From assembly GCA_029881335.1 (NCBI GenBank), contig JAOUMU010000026.1, positions 1 through 32,059 on the forward strand: a stretch of 32,059 nucleotides of DNA, given 5' to 3'. Positions 8,227 to 16,671 of the stretch are shown here, in pieces; within the stretch, counting starts at the first letter, position 1; each line of letters opens with the position of its first letter. A program made the position numbers and the translations under genes. The notes under the pieces were generated by a model. The model was not told where the DNA came from. It searched no databases and saw only the letters and a program-made list of their open reading frames with translations. Source of the stretch: Nitrospinota bacterium. GTDB lineage: Bacteria > Nitrospinota_A > UBA7883.

Positions 8227-9180
8227 TTATATCTTCGCCCTCTTGCCTGCGCCACTGGCCACGGCCCGGCTGAGATTTTCCTTTTCCCGGCGGGACCATA
8301 TCATGACCACGGGGCTGGCCACGTAGATGGATGAATATGTGCCTATCAGGATGCCAATGGTAAGAGCGAAGGCGAAATCGTGGATCACCTCGCCACCCAG
8401 GAAGAAGAGGGCCAGCAAGGTGAGCAGCGTGGCTCCGGAAGTGAGAATAGTGCGGCTCAGTGTCTGGTTGATGGATAGATTCAGCATTTCCTTAAGAGGC
8501 ATTCCGCGGCGTAGGCGCAGGTTCTCCCTTACTCGGTCGAACACGACTATGGTGTCGTTGAGTGAATAACCGATAACCGTCAGGATAGCCGCCAACACTG
8601 TGAGGGTAAACTCCTTGTCCAACACGGAGAAGGCGCCGACAGCGATAATGGCGTCATGGGCCGTAGCCACGATAGCGGCCACACCGAATTTGAACTCGAA
8701 CCGCAAAGTTATGTAGATCAAAATGCCAATAATGGAATAGAAGATGGCCAGCATCGCTTTTTCTTTCAGGTCCGCGCCTACTTTCGGGCCCACCACTTCC
8801 ACACGCTCCACGGTAAAGCCCTTGCCGTATTTCTCGCGCAAGACCCTCTCCACTATCATGGCGGTGGTCTCCTGGTCGGAGGCGGTTTCTTCCGCCTTGG
8901 CCAGGTTCATCAATATCTCCTCCGGCCTGCCAAACTCCTGGATGGAAAAATCCCCCAGATCCAGCCGATTCACCAGGGAGCGCAGCTCTCCCAGGTCCGC
9001 AGGCTTGGCGAACTTGAGCTGCATCAAGGTTCCGCCTTTAAAGTCGACCCCATATTTCAAGCCTCCATGGTAGACCATGGAGCCGATGGAGGTGAGTATC
9101 AGGGTGGCGGAGATGGCGGCGCATATGGCCCAGGCGCCAAGAAAGTCGATTTTTGTATTTGGTGGTATCAGTCTGAACAT
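8227..9180 (-). CDS. secF: Protein translocase subunit SecF
   Basis: Inner-membrane partner of SecD. The pair uses the proton-motive force to pull exported proteins out of the SecYEG channel on the periplasmic side. The 317 residues show the N-terminal helix, the short periplasmic P1 domain (GVDFKGGTLMQLKF), and the five-helix RND-like block containing GYSLNDTIVVFDRVREN and the SINQTLSRTILTSG signature. Length is usual. It lies only 4 bp after secD, in the order yajC-secD-secF, the common bacterial arrangement. A basic tail (GAGKRAKI) ends the protein. Confidence 0.97.
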   Translation of the reverse strand: MFRLIPPNTKIDFLGAWAICAAISATLILTSIGSMVYHGGLKYGVDFKGGTLMQLKFAKPADLGELRSLVNRLDLGDFSIQEFGRPEEILMNLAKAEETASDQETTAMIVERVLREKYGKGFTVERVEVVGPKVGADLKEKAMLAIFYSIIGILIYITLRFEFKFGVAAIVATAHDAIIAVGAFSVLDKEFTLTVLAAILTVIGYSLNDTIVVFDRVRENLRLRRGMPLKEMLNLSINQTLSRTILTSGATLLTLLALFFLGGEVIHDFAFALTIGILIGTYSSIYVASPVVMIWSRREKENLSRAVASGAGKRAKI

Positions 9181-9184
9181 TGTT

Positions 9185-10735
9185 TTATATGCTAAGCTGC
9201 GTCACTCTCCGATTGGAGAGATACGCGTTGAAGATTGTCCTGGACACGAAGACCGCAGTGAACATGCTGGCGCAAAGGCCGATAGACAGCGTAACGGCGA
9301 ATCCTTTAACCGGTCCGGTGCCGAATTGGAACAAGCATACCGCAGCGATAAGCGTGGTGACGTTTGAATCTACGATTGTGAGAAAAGCCCTGCCGAATCC
9401 CTGATCCATGGCAGTGCGCACGGACTTGCCCAGAAGCAGTTCCTCCCGGATCCTTTCGAACACCAGGATGTTGGCGTCCACCGCCATGCCGATGGTCAAG
9501 ATTATGCCGGCGATACCGGGCAGGGTGAGGGTGGCGCCGAAATATGACATGGCCGCCATTAGCAAAAAGAAGTTCATGATCAGGGCGACATTGGCCACAA
9601 ACCCGGCGAAGCGGTAGTATACCAGCATGAAAAGCAGGACCGCCAAGGTGCCGATTATCCCAGCATAAAGCCCGCTTTGCACTGAATCTTGTCCAAGAGA
9701 GGGACCAACTGAGCGCTCCTCCAGCCTGACAAGTTTCGCCGGCAAAGCACCCGCCCTCAACACCAGGGCCAGATCACGCGCCTCCTCGGAGGTGAAGCTG
9801 CCTTCTATCATAGCGCTGCCGCCGGTGATGGCCTGGCGGATGACTGGAGCGGAATAGACACTACCGTCCAGCACTATGGCCATTCGTTTTCCAACGTTAT
9901 CCGAGGTCAACTTGCCGAAAATTCTTCCCCCTTCACTATTGAAGGTGATGGAGACATATGGCAGGTTGAACTCGTCGAAATCCACCCGGGCGTTGGTGAG
10001 CATATCCCCGGTAAGTTCCACTTTGTTCCTTAGCAGGTAAGGGATCCTGCCAGTCACCTTGTGAGTCACCGGGTCGAATTGTTTTTCGTATAAAAGGGAG
10101 GTTCCGGCCGGTACGCCCCTTTCCTTGGCGGTTTCAGGGGACATTTTGTCATACACCATCCTGAATTCGAGTTGCGCCGTTACGTCTATGATCTTGAGCG
10201 CCCTGGCGCGGTCTTTTACACCTGGAAGCTGGATTAATATCCTGTTCTCTCCCTCCTGCACGATGGTGGGCTCGGCCACGCCGAACTGGTCTATCCTGTT
10301 TCTCAGGGTTTCAAGCGCCTGGCTGATTGAGTTATCGTATACCTGTTTTCGGTATTGGGAGTTGAAGCGGAAGGTGACACTCCCTTTGCTTTCATTCCGG
10401 CCAGTCTCCTCCAGAATCGAGTAATTCTCCTCCACGGCGTCCACCGCCTGCTGGGCAGTGGCGGCGCTGGGGAACCTGGCCTCCAGATTCTCCCCCTCAC
10501 GGCTGATGGAGATCGCTTTGATATCTTTTCCAGAGAGGAACTCCTCCAGTTCGGTAGAGGTCTTGTCCAGGTTTTTCAGAACAGCTTCATCGGCCTGCAC
10601 TTCATATATCAAGTGCATGCCACCCTGCAGGTCCAGCCCCAGGTTGATATTCTTTTCCAATGGCAGGGCCACCAGCATGGCGACTCCCAGAATCCCGAGG
10701 CTGAGCAGAATTCTCCACATATTAGGGTTGTTCAT
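9185..10735 (-). CDS. secD: Protein translocase subunit SecD
   Basis: RND-related membrane protein that, with SecF, drives late steps of Sec export. The 516 residues, a length common outside enterobacteria, contain an N-terminal helix (WRILLSLGILGVAMLVALPL), the motif NLGLDLQGGMHLIYEV, the large periplasmic P1 domain with LRNRIDQFGVAEPTI, and the C-terminal six-helix block with GMAVDANILVFERIREE, whose aspartate is the conserved proton-coupling position. It sits 3 bp downstream of yajC and 4 bp upstream of secF, so translation is probably coupled. Nothing is unusual. Confidence 0.97.
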   Translation of the reverse strand: MNNPNMWRILLSLGILGVAMLVALPLEKNINLGLDLQGGMHLIYEVQADEAVLKNLDKTSTELEEFLSGKDIKAISISREGENLEARFPSAATAQQAVDAVEENYSILEETGRNESKGSVTFRFNSQYRKQVYDNSISQALETLRNRIDQFGVAEPTIVQEGENRILIQLPGVKDRARALKIIDVTAQLEFRMVYDKMSPETAKERGVPAGTSLLYEKQFDPVTHKVTGRIPYLLRNKVELTGDMLTNARVDFDEFNLPYVSITFNSEGGRIFGKLTSDNVGKRMAIVLDGSVYSAPVIRQAITGGSAMIEGSFTSEEARDLALVLRAGALPAKLVRLEERSVGPSLGQDSVQSGLYAGIIGTLAVLLFMLVYYRFAGFVANVALIMNFFLLMAAMSYFGATLTLPGIAGIILTIGMAVDANILVFERIREELLLGKSVRTAMDQGFGRAFLTIVDSNVTTLIAAVCLFQFGTGPVKGFAVTLSIGLCASMFTAVFVSRTIFNAYLSNRRVTQLSI

Positions 10736-10738
10736 TTT

Positions 10739-11095
10739 CTAATCCTTGTCGTCCTTTAGAAGGCTCTCTTTTACCCGCTCGGAGATGGAAGATTTGCGGA
10801 TTTTTACTCGCACATTCTCCGCCACAGTTAGGGTGACAATGTCGTCCTTTATCTTATGAACCACTCCATACAGGCCACCAGAGGTGACCACAGAATCACC
10901 TTTATTCAGCCCACTCTGCATATCCTGGGTCTCCCTGCCTTTTTTCATCTGGGGGCGGAAAAGAAACATGTATATGACCAGGAACAGCAGTCCGTAGAAA
11001 ACGAGCATGACAGTAAGATGGCCTCCCGTATCCGGCGCACCCTCCGGCGCGGGGGAGAAGGAGGAGAATATGCCCGCAAAATGCTCTAAAAACAT
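10739..11095 (-). CDS. yajC: YajC, accessory subunit of the SecDF complex
   Basis: A small single-span inner-membrane protein that binds SecDF. The 118 residues have an extended N-terminal segment rich in Pro/Ser/Gly, one TM helix (LTVMLVFYGLLFLVIYMFLF) and the signature RPQMKKGRE followed by GDSVVTSGGLYGVVHKI and the C-terminal beta domain. It is the first gene of yajC-secD-secF. An AAGG lies about 8 bases before the start. Upstream on the minus strand there is a weak promoter-like pair, TTGCAT-17-TAAGAT. Confidence 0.94.
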   Translation of the reverse strand: MFLEHFAGIFSSFSPAPEGAPDTGGHLTVMLVFYGLLFLVIYMFLFRPQMKKGRETQDMQSGLNKGDSVVTSGGLYGVVHKIKDDIVTLTVAENVRVKIRKSSISERVKESLLKDDKD

Positions 11096-11194
11096 TGAAA
11101 TTACCTTGGAAATGGAAAAGGGTAATCTTAAATCAAACCCCGGGTTAATGCAAGAGAAACAATAAAAACAAGTGAGCGCCGGAAGGATAGGGTT

Positions 11195-11200
11195 TATAAT
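11195..11200 (+). promoter_or_regulatory. Possible -10 box for the DUF4375 gene
   Basis: A perfect TATAAT lies 55 bases upstream of the preferred ATG. No good -35 box is found at 16-19 bp spacing, so only the -10 element supports a promoter. Confidence 0.3.
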
Positions 11201-11255
11201 CTGCGCAAATCACGCATGAAAGACGCATAGGAAAACATTTACAAGGTTGAAAATC

Positions 11256-11981
11256 ATGGACACTTCCGGATTCACCAGAATCAGATACGAGCAAGCCGCC
11301 AAAAGCGGGAAGGGTAAGGCCGAATATTTGGCCGCGCTGGAAAGGGCAGTGGGGATGGAGCTGACGAAGTCAATGGAGGTTATTGCCGCCCGGATCATTG
11401 ATCAGCTTAATCAGGAGGGACACAACTTGGTCAGGATGGAGGATGAAATCCTCGCATTTGGCGATAACCGTTCCGAAGACGAGCCAAGCCTGGTGGTCGA
11501 CATCATGGCCACCTGCGGAGTCTCCGTCACGGACGAAATCCCTGAACCCCGCCAGGAGACAACGGAGGAGAGGTGGTTTTTCCAGATGGCGGACAGGATT
11601 TTCGAAAAGTATATGGACCAGGGCTACGACACCCTGACGCCGGATGAGAAGATATTCCACGATGTCGACCAACTGGACAGGGAAGTGAACAATGGGGGAT
11701 TTGCCCAGTACTTCTCCAACTCCGCAGGGCAAAACGCCCACCAGGCGTTGGCTGCGCTAACCGCCCTTGGGGCGCGGAAATCAGCCATGCTTTTGAGTGA
11801 TGCCATCGCTCTTTTTCCCGGAAAGATCATTCCCCAGGATGATGGCGAGAGAATGAAAGCAGTGGAGCAGGTCGAGACCGAGCAGCCAGGCGAATTGAAT
11901 AAGTTGGATGATCTTTATTACGGGTCGGCGGAAGATTTGCTGGTGCTGCTGTATATACATGGACATGGAGGCGCTAATTGA
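11256..11981 (+). CDS. DUF4375/DMP19-like protein with extra N-terminal domain
   Basis: A cytoplasmic protein of 241 residues, no signal peptide or TM helix. The track opens at TTG 11247, but AAGG at 11243 is better spaced for the ATG at 11256. The C-terminal half matches the DUF4375 (DMP19-type) pattern: helices around DEKIFHDVDQLDREV, the signature NNGGFAQYFSNSAG and the alanine-rich HQALAALTALGA. DMP19 of Neisseria is a DNA-mimic protein, but most DUF4375 members have no known role, and I do not assign that function here. The first 90 residues, with an acidic stretch (DNRSEDEPS), are not part of that domain and are unrecognised. It is divergent from the sec operon and stands alone. Confidence 0.75.
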   Translation: MDTSGFTRIRYEQAAKSGKGKAEYLAALERAVGMELTKSMEVIAARIIDQLNQEGHNLVRMEDEILAFGDNRSEDEPSLVVDIMATCGVSVTDEIPEPRQETTEERWFFQMADRIFEKYMDQGYDTLTPDEKIFHDVDQLDREVNNGGFAQYFSNSAGQNAHQALAALTALGARKSAMLLSDAIALFPGKIIPQDDGERMKAVEQVETEQPGELNKLDDLYYGSAEDLLVLLYIHGHGGAN

Positions 11982-12036
11982 TTTTATCCCTCCATAATGT
12001 CTGTGTCTGATATATATTACTATTATGTATTGCGGA

Positions 12037-12065
12037 TTGACTAGAGCGGCCTTTGGCAATATGTT
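12037..12065 (+). promoter_or_regulatory. Promoter of the secreted-protein gene
   Basis: A -35 TTGACT (12037-12042) and a -10 TATGTT (12060-12065) are separated by exactly 17 bp. The predicted start near 12073 leaves a leader of about 42 bases before the ATG at 12115. Confidence 0.55.
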
Positions 12066-12114
12066 AGTCTGGTCACTCCAGATTTATAAAACTAGATGAT
12101 ATGAGGTTGGAAAA

Positions 12115-13050
12115 ATGAGGATGCAAAGCATAATATTTGTTTTCACCATGCTGATATTCGCTTTCGAGGGCACAGCGTGGTCGGCCAATCCGCTGCCATG
12201 GGAGGTACCCACGCCATTTGAAAGCGGCGTTATTGATTATACTGTGAAAGGGACGAAGGACAACCGTGATGGTGTGAAAGGGAATATGACCCTGTTTTTC
12301 ACCGAATATGGCAAAAACCGGGCCATGCGCTTTATCGGGAAGGTTAAGGATGACGAGGGAAACTGGTCTGATATGGACGTGACCTCCATCGTTACTCCCG
12401 AATCGGTGATCAGCGTCAATATCATGAAAGACAGAGAAGGTGGAGTGCATAAGGAGGGGAGGAAGTGGACCAATCCTGCCAGGCATTACGCCGCTTCCTA
12501 CGCCAGGCTGAGCGATGAGAAAAAGAAGGAGTATCGCCGAATCTCAAAGAGCGAAAAAACCCAAATGGAGTTCAACGGGATGTTGCTGAACTTCGGTACT
12601 GGGAAACCGGGAAAGGTGGCCGGATATTCCTGCGACTCGTTGCAGATTATGACTGTGGATATGTGCTTTCTGGAAGGATCGCCGATCCCCATCGAAGGCT
12701 CCGCCATAATATACGATTTCACGGCCCGGAAGATCACCCCCAACGCCCGGGTGTCGTCGACACATTTCCAACCTCCGGCCGGTGTGGAGCTTGTCGTGGA
12801 TCCGGAGCAGGAGGAGAGTTCGAAACAGATGGCTGTCATGTTCGTGGAGAACGCAGTGAAGATAGCTGGCATAACTAATGCTATAAAGGGGATTTTCTCT
12901 GGCGGAAGCGATGATTCAGGTCAGGATGCCGGTACCGGGCAAAAGAGCGCGCCAAAGGATGAGGATCAACCTGAGAATGATCCTGCCAAGAACGCCGGCA
13001 AAGCCATAAATGAGGGTATCAACAAGCTGAAGAGCATATTCGGCAACTAG
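12115..13050 (+). CDS. Secreted protein of unknown function
   Basis: An exported protein of 311 residues that I do not recognise. A clear signal peptide (IIFVFTMLIFAFEGTAWSA) is followed by a mature region of about 200 residues rich in beta strands (ESGVIDYTVKGT, NMTLFFTEYGKNRAMRF). The pattern loosely resembles DUF4412-type periplasmic proteins; that is only an impression. Two cysteines (YSCDSLQ and DMCFLEG) may form a disulfide. The last 60 residues are a low-complexity D/S/Q/K/P linker, ending in a short amphipathic helix (INKLKSIFGN). It has its own promoter upstream and a strong terminator downstream, so it is probably a single-gene unit. Confidence 0.8.
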   Translation: MRMQSIIFVFTMLIFAFEGTAWSANPLPWEVPTPFESGVIDYTVKGTKDNRDGVKGNMTLFFTEYGKNRAMRFIGKVKDDEGNWSDMDVTSIVTPESVISVNIMKDREGGVHKEGRKWTNPARHYAASYARLSDEKKKEYRRISKSEKTQMEFNGMLLNFGTGKPGKVAGYSCDSLQIMTVDMCFLEGSPIPIEGSAIIYDFTARKITPNARVSSTHFQPPAGVELVVDPEQEESSKQMAVMFVENAVKIAGITNAIKGIFSGGSDDSGQDAGTGQKSAPKDEDQPENDPAKNAGKAINEGINKLKSIFGN

Positions 13051-13079
13051 CGCCACCGCTTTTTAGTTTGAGGGGATTT

Positions 13080-13119
13080 AAAACCCCGTCCGCGGTTTTG
13101 GCCTTGGACGGGGTTTTTC
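13080..13119 (+). terminator. Intrinsic terminator
   Basis: AAAACCCCGTCC (13080-13091) pairs perfectly with GGACGGGGTTTT (13106-13117) around a 14-base loop, with a T tract at the 3' end. It lies 30 bases after the stop of the secreted-protein gene. Confidence 0.85.
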
Positions 13120-13191
13120 TTGTTGTTGTGACGCATAAGGAGCTCTTGACCAAAATCCTCGCACGTCATAAATGATGTGATCGTTTGCACC

Positions 13192-13303
13192 ATGGATGAC
13201 AAATGCCAACATTGCCTTGCCGGAAGCCGAGATTGGATAGATAATGACCCATATGTGCGATGCAAGAGATGTAGAAAAGTGTCCCGGTCCCGGTGGCCCC
13301 ACC
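13192..13303 (+). pseudogene. Zinc-ribbon reading frame fused out of frame to the methyltransferase
   Basis: From ATG 13192, frame 1 encodes MDDKCQHCLAG... PYVRCKRCRKVSR, with two CxxC pairs 15 residues apart. This is the layout of the zinc ribbon that often precedes SAM methyltransferase domains. The frame then runs on into sequence without family character, while the methyltransferase continues in frame 2. One base change between about 13278 and 13310 would join them into a zinc-ribbon methyltransferase. This may be a real frameshift mutation, a sequencing error, a small overlapping gene, or chance. No good ribosome site precedes 13192. Confidence 0.4.
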
Positions 13304-13990
13304 ATGGCTCGATCCATGAAAGACGCCAGGGCCTATCACCAGTGGGTATACGAGTCATTCGAAAAGTGGCTGTTGCGAAATGGCGCCACTCTGGAAATAG
13401 GCGCGGGGCATGGAGAGTATTCTGAATTACTCCTGGGTCTGGATGGGAAATTGACTGTCACGGATATAGACTCGGAAGCAGTGGAAATCGTCGACCGCAG
13501 GTTTGCCGGTATGGATGACGTCACAGTTATTCGGATGGATGGCATTGAGCCAGAGCGGCTCGAAATGGTTTTCGAAAACATTGTTGCGCTAAACATCATG
13601 GAACATATCGAGGACGATTTGGGATTCGCGCGCGGGATGTATGAGGTGTTAAAGCCGGATGGAAGGGCAATCGTGTTCGTACCTGCGTTTCCTCTCCTCT
13701 ACTCTGAAATAGACGCTCAAGCTGGTCACCACAGAAGATACACTTCCAAGGGAGTAAGAGAAGTCTTGGAAAACGCCGGATTTTCCGTTATAAGTATGCG
13801 GTACTTCAATTTCGTTGGTTTCTTCGGATGGTATTTAAACAAGTTGACTGGATCTGGTGTCGATTCTGAGGCGACCAATTTCCAGGTGAAGTTGTTTAAC
13901 TACATTGTCCCCATAGTCAGAAAGCTGGAAATGTTCAACTGGCTGTGCGGACAATCAATAATCGCGGTGGCGGAAAAAAAAGGGGGATAG
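13244..13990 (+). CDS. Class I SAM-dependent methyltransferase
   Basis: A soluble methyltransferase of unknown substrate. The ORF allows 248 residues from 13244, but family similarity begins only at the ATG at 13304 (MARSMKDARAYHQWVYESF), which would give 228 residues. Motif I is LEIGAGHGEYSELLL, motif II acidic VTDIDSEAVE, motif IV NIVALNIMEHIEDD, and the LKPDGRAIVFVPAF segment follows. The HRRYTSKGVREVLENAGF region is typical of methyltransferases found with lipid- or polysaccharide-linked glycosyltransferases, but no such gene is adjacent. Residues 1-20 in this frame look non-coding, and an out-of-frame zinc ribbon overlaps them (separate entry). A minus-strand terminator for ccmF overlaps its last codons. 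Confidence 0.85.
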   Translation: MTHMCDARDVEKCPGPGGPTMARSMKDARAYHQWVYESFEKWLLRNGATLEIGAGHGEYSELLLGLDGKLTVTDIDSEAVEIVDRRFAGMDDVTVIRMDGIEPERLEMVFENIVALNIMEHIEDDLGFARGMYEVLKPDGRAIVFVPAFPLLYSEIDAQAGHHRRYTSKGVREVLENAGFSVISMRYFNFVGFFGWYLNKLTGSGVDSEATNFQVKLFNYIVPIVRKLEMFNWLCGQSIIAVAEKKGG

Positions 13991-13996
13991 CCCCCC
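13974..13996 (-). terminator. Intrinsic terminator of the ccmE-ccmF transcript
   Basis: On the minus strand, GGGGG-GCTAT-CCCCC is followed directly by eight T residues. It lies about 95 bases beyond the ccmF stop and inside the last codons of the convergent methyltransferase gene. Confidence 0.65.
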
Positions 13997-14091
13997 ACAT
14001 TCAACGCCTTTGCTTCCCTGCGTAGTCTCAAGAATAGTCAGGGCGGTGGCTTTGTGGCATTAACCGCGGATATGTCAGAAAGAGACCCCGG

Positions 14092-16107
14092 TCAGGCTCT
14101 CGCCTCCTGCCCCGGTTCGGCGGAGGTATGCCTCGCCAGAAACCGCTTTCGCTCCCGGGCATCCGGCCACATGGCGAATAATCCGCCGATTCCCATCAGG
14201 AACGCTCCCACCCACAACCATTTCACCAGCGGATTCACATGCACCTTGAATGTGGCGGAATCATCCTGGTTCAATGAGGCGAAGATCACGTAAAGGTCCT
14301 CTTTCAAGGTAGTGCGGATTGCCACTTCGGAGGTGGGTTGGGGCTGTTCGCCTCCCCGCCAATCCCTCATGATATGGGTGTTCCGTTCTGGAGTGACATA
14401 ACCGAGCTTTTCGCCGGCTTGCTCCACCAGCAGCCACGCCGTGATCTCCGAAAGCGTTGTTTTTGGCTGGGTGGAGTCGTATTTCAAATATGTGAGGGTA
14501 TAGTCCTTGATATGGATTTCATCGCCTGGCCGGACAGTTTTTTCCACTTCGGTGTTGTACCAGGAGCCGGTGAAGCCCACAAAACAGCAGACCACCCCTA
14601 TATGGACGATATAGCCGCCATACCGGCGCTTGTTCCTCAGGACCAGGTTGATGGTTGCCTTGAAGAAGTTTTCCTTGTTGGTGTTGGAGCGGGCCAATAC
14701 GCCGCGGGCGATCTCCGTGCCGATGGTGAATGTGACAAAGGCGCATACCGTAAGGCTGAACAGCGGCAACGGCTCGTTGGCGCCCAGGGCGAAGAATATG
14801 GCGGAAGCGATCATGGTCAGGATCAGCGGGGTGATGAAGTTCTTTCTGGTGTTCACCCAGGTGGCCTTTCGCCAGGAGATGAGCGGGCAGATGCCTGTCA
14901 GCAGCAGCAGGCCCAGCCCGATGGGGATCATTACCTGGTTAAAGAAGGGAGGCCCCACGGTGATCTTCTGGCCCCGAACAAGCTCCGAGATCATGGGAAA
15001 CATTGTTCCCCACAGCACGGCGAACGCCGCCCCCAGCAACATAAGGTTGTTGAACATAAAAGTGGATTCCCGGGAAAGCACCGAGTCCAGTTCGTTCTTG
15101 CTTTTCAGAAGAGGCAACCGCGAAACGATAAGATATGTGGAGAAGGCTGTCACCAGAACCAGGAACACGCCGAAGTATATTCCAACGGTGGATTCGCCGA
15201 AGGAGTGGACCGAGGAGATGAGCCCGGAGCGGGTGATGAAGGTGCCGAATATGATCAGAGCGAAAGTAATGGCCACCAGGGTCATATTCCACACCTTTAG
15301 CATGTCCTTCTTTTCCTGGAGCATCACCGAGTGCAGATAGGCGGTCATAGTCAGCCACGGAAGGAAAGATGCGTTTTCCACCGGGTCCCATGCCCAGTAT
15401 CCACCCCATCCCAGCTCCACATAGGCCCAGTTTGCGCCGAAGATATTTCCGAAGGTCAGGAATATCCAGGCGAAGATTGTCCATCGGCGGGTGGTGCGGA
15501 TCCATATGTCCCCCAGCCTGTTGCTAAGCAGCGCCGCCATGGCGAAAGCGAAAGGAACGGTGAAGGCGACAAAGCCCACATAAAGGGTGGGGGGGTGGAA
15601 GATCATGCCTGGATTCTGGAGCATCGGGTTGAGTCCGTATCCGTCTTTCACCAGAAAGGGCATCCTCTCGAACACAGGGGAGGCGATCACCATCAATAAC
15701 CCAAACAGGACAAAAACGGAAGAGATGATAGACACCACGAAGGGCATCAGGTTCCGGTTGCGGTGACGGTTTTGCATGATGACGAGAGTGGTGAAGAGCC
15801 CCAGCATCCACACCCAGAAGAGAAGCGAGCCTTTTTGCCCAGCCCAGAAAGCGGTGAGGGCGTATATCCAGTGCAACTCGCTGTTGGTGTAGCTATACAC
15901 GTAATCGATAGTAAAGTCGTTGCCCAGTAGGGCGTTGAGGAGCGCGACCGAGGCCAGAGTGTGCAGGGCAAAGACAGTGAGAGCCGCCCTCTCGCCGCTT
16001 CGGATAAGCTGTTCGGAGCCGAACTTGACACCCAGTAGCGGGACCACCATAGCGTAGACGGAGACGAAAAGCGCCACCAGGAGAGTATATTCACCAAACT
16101 CGTTCAT
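14092..16107 (-). CDS. ccmF: Cytochrome c haem lyase subunit CcmF
   Basis: Integral-membrane protein that accepts haem from CcmE and attaches it to apocytochrome c on the periplasmic side. I use the ATG at 16107 (MNEFGEYTLL), preceded by GAGGCG, giving 671 residues; the track's longer form adds 14 unlikely residues. Present are the tryptophan-rich WWD haem-handling motif (GWGGYWAWDPVENASFLPW), conserved histidines in MIFHPPTLYVG, SSVHSFGEST and GGYIVHIGVV, and about 15 TM helices with a periplasmic domain before the last one. It follows ccmE by about 97 bp on the same strand. No ccmG, ccmH or ccmI follows; the next gene is convergent. That fits a reduced 'system I*' Ccm pathway, if they are also absent elsewhere. 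Confidence 0.96.
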   Translation of the reverse strand: MNEFGEYTLLVALFVSVYAMVVPLLGVKFGSEQLIRSGERAALTVFALHTLASVALLNALLGNDFTIDYVYSYTNSELHWIYALTAFWAGQKGSLLFWVWMLGLFTTLVIMQNRHRNRNLMPFVVSIISSVFVLFGLLMVIASPVFERMPFLVKDGYGLNPMLQNPGMIFHPPTLYVGFVAFTVPFAFAMAALLSNRLGDIWIRTTRRWTIFAWIFLTFGNIFGANWAYVELGWGGYWAWDPVENASFLPWLTMTAYLHSVMLQEKKDMLKVWNMTLVAITFALIIFGTFITRSGLISSVHSFGESTVGIYFGVFLVLVTAFSTYLIVSRLPLLKSKNELDSVLSRESTFMFNNLMLLGAAFAVLWGTMFPMISELVRGQKITVGPPFFNQVMIPIGLGLLLLTGICPLISWRKATWVNTRKNFITPLILTMIASAIFFALGANEPLPLFSLTVCAFVTFTIGTEIARGVLARSNTNKENFFKATINLVLRNKRRYGGYIVHIGVVCCFVGFTGSWYNTEVEKTVRPGDEIHIKDYTLTYLKYDSTQPKTTLSEITAWLLVEQAGEKLGYVTPERNTHIMRDWRGGEQPQPTSEVAIRTTLKEDLYVIFASLNQDDSATFKVHVNPLVKWLWVGAFLMGIGGLFAMWPDARERKRFLARHTSAEPGQEARA

Positions 16108-16204
16108 AAAAACGCCTCGATAATTAATTTGACGCCATGGGGGCGTCACTGTTTTGGGACAAGGCCACGACAGCTGGCGGCGCCACGAGTGGCAAAGCCA
16201 TCGG

Positions 16205-16618
16205 TCAGGAAGCTTCCTTCATCTCTTTGGCGGCGTCATATCTGGAAGGGCAGCTTGTCAAAAGCTTCGTGGCGATCAGAGTGCCATCGTCGGCCAACTG
16301 GCCTTCCACCACAACGGAGGTCTCGTCCTGGAACATGTCCGGGGCGATCCCTTTATACTCCACCGGCAAGGAATGCTTGGATTTGTCCACGATCCTGAAC
16401 CGCAACTTGAGGTTGGCAGCGTCGTTGGCGATGGATCCTGGCAACACAGAACCCTCCAGACGGAGGAAAACATTCTTCGCCTTGGACCCCATCGACTGCA
16501 CCTCGGAGACGGTGTAGTAGTAGCTGCCACTGGCGTTCACGCCGGTAAAGATGAGGTAACCTATGGCCAGGACTATTATGGAAGCCCCAGCCAAGAATTT
16601 TTTCTGGGCTTTATTCAT
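16205..16618 (-). CDS. ccmE: Haem chaperone CcmE, CxxxY variant
   Basis: Periplasmic, membrane-anchored OB-fold protein that binds haem covalently and delivers it to CcmF. The 137 residues comprise an N-terminal anchor (ASIIVLAIGYLIFTGV), the YYYTVSEV strand, and the beta-barrel with LRFRIVDKSKHSLPVEYKG and DETSVVVEGQL. In E. coli the haem ligand is the His of HxxxY; here the position is Cys (C123) in CPSRY, followed by Y127. This CxxxY form is known from Desulfovibrio and some archaea, in Ccm systems lacking CcmG and CcmH. The gene lies just upstream of ccmF. A promoter-like sequence is present 54-83 bases upstream. A decayed duplicate of its tail is found beyond that promoter. Confidence 0.94.
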   Translation of the reverse strand: MNKAQKKFLAGASIIVLAIGYLIFTGVNASGSYYYTVSEVQSMGSKAKNVFLRLEGSVLPGSIANDAANLKLRFRIVDKSKHSLPVEYKGIAPDMFQDETSVVVEGQLADDGTLIATKLLTSCPSRYDAAKEMKEAS

Positions 16619-16671
16619 GATTATTATAGACTTTTTGAAGCCACTGCCTAAGGAACACTTCTTGTGGCTTT

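Noticed and set aside
14338-15300. 320-codon plus-strand ORF opposite ccmF
   Set aside because: Low-complexity H/Q/G-rich translation, a typical antisense shadow of a membrane protein gene.
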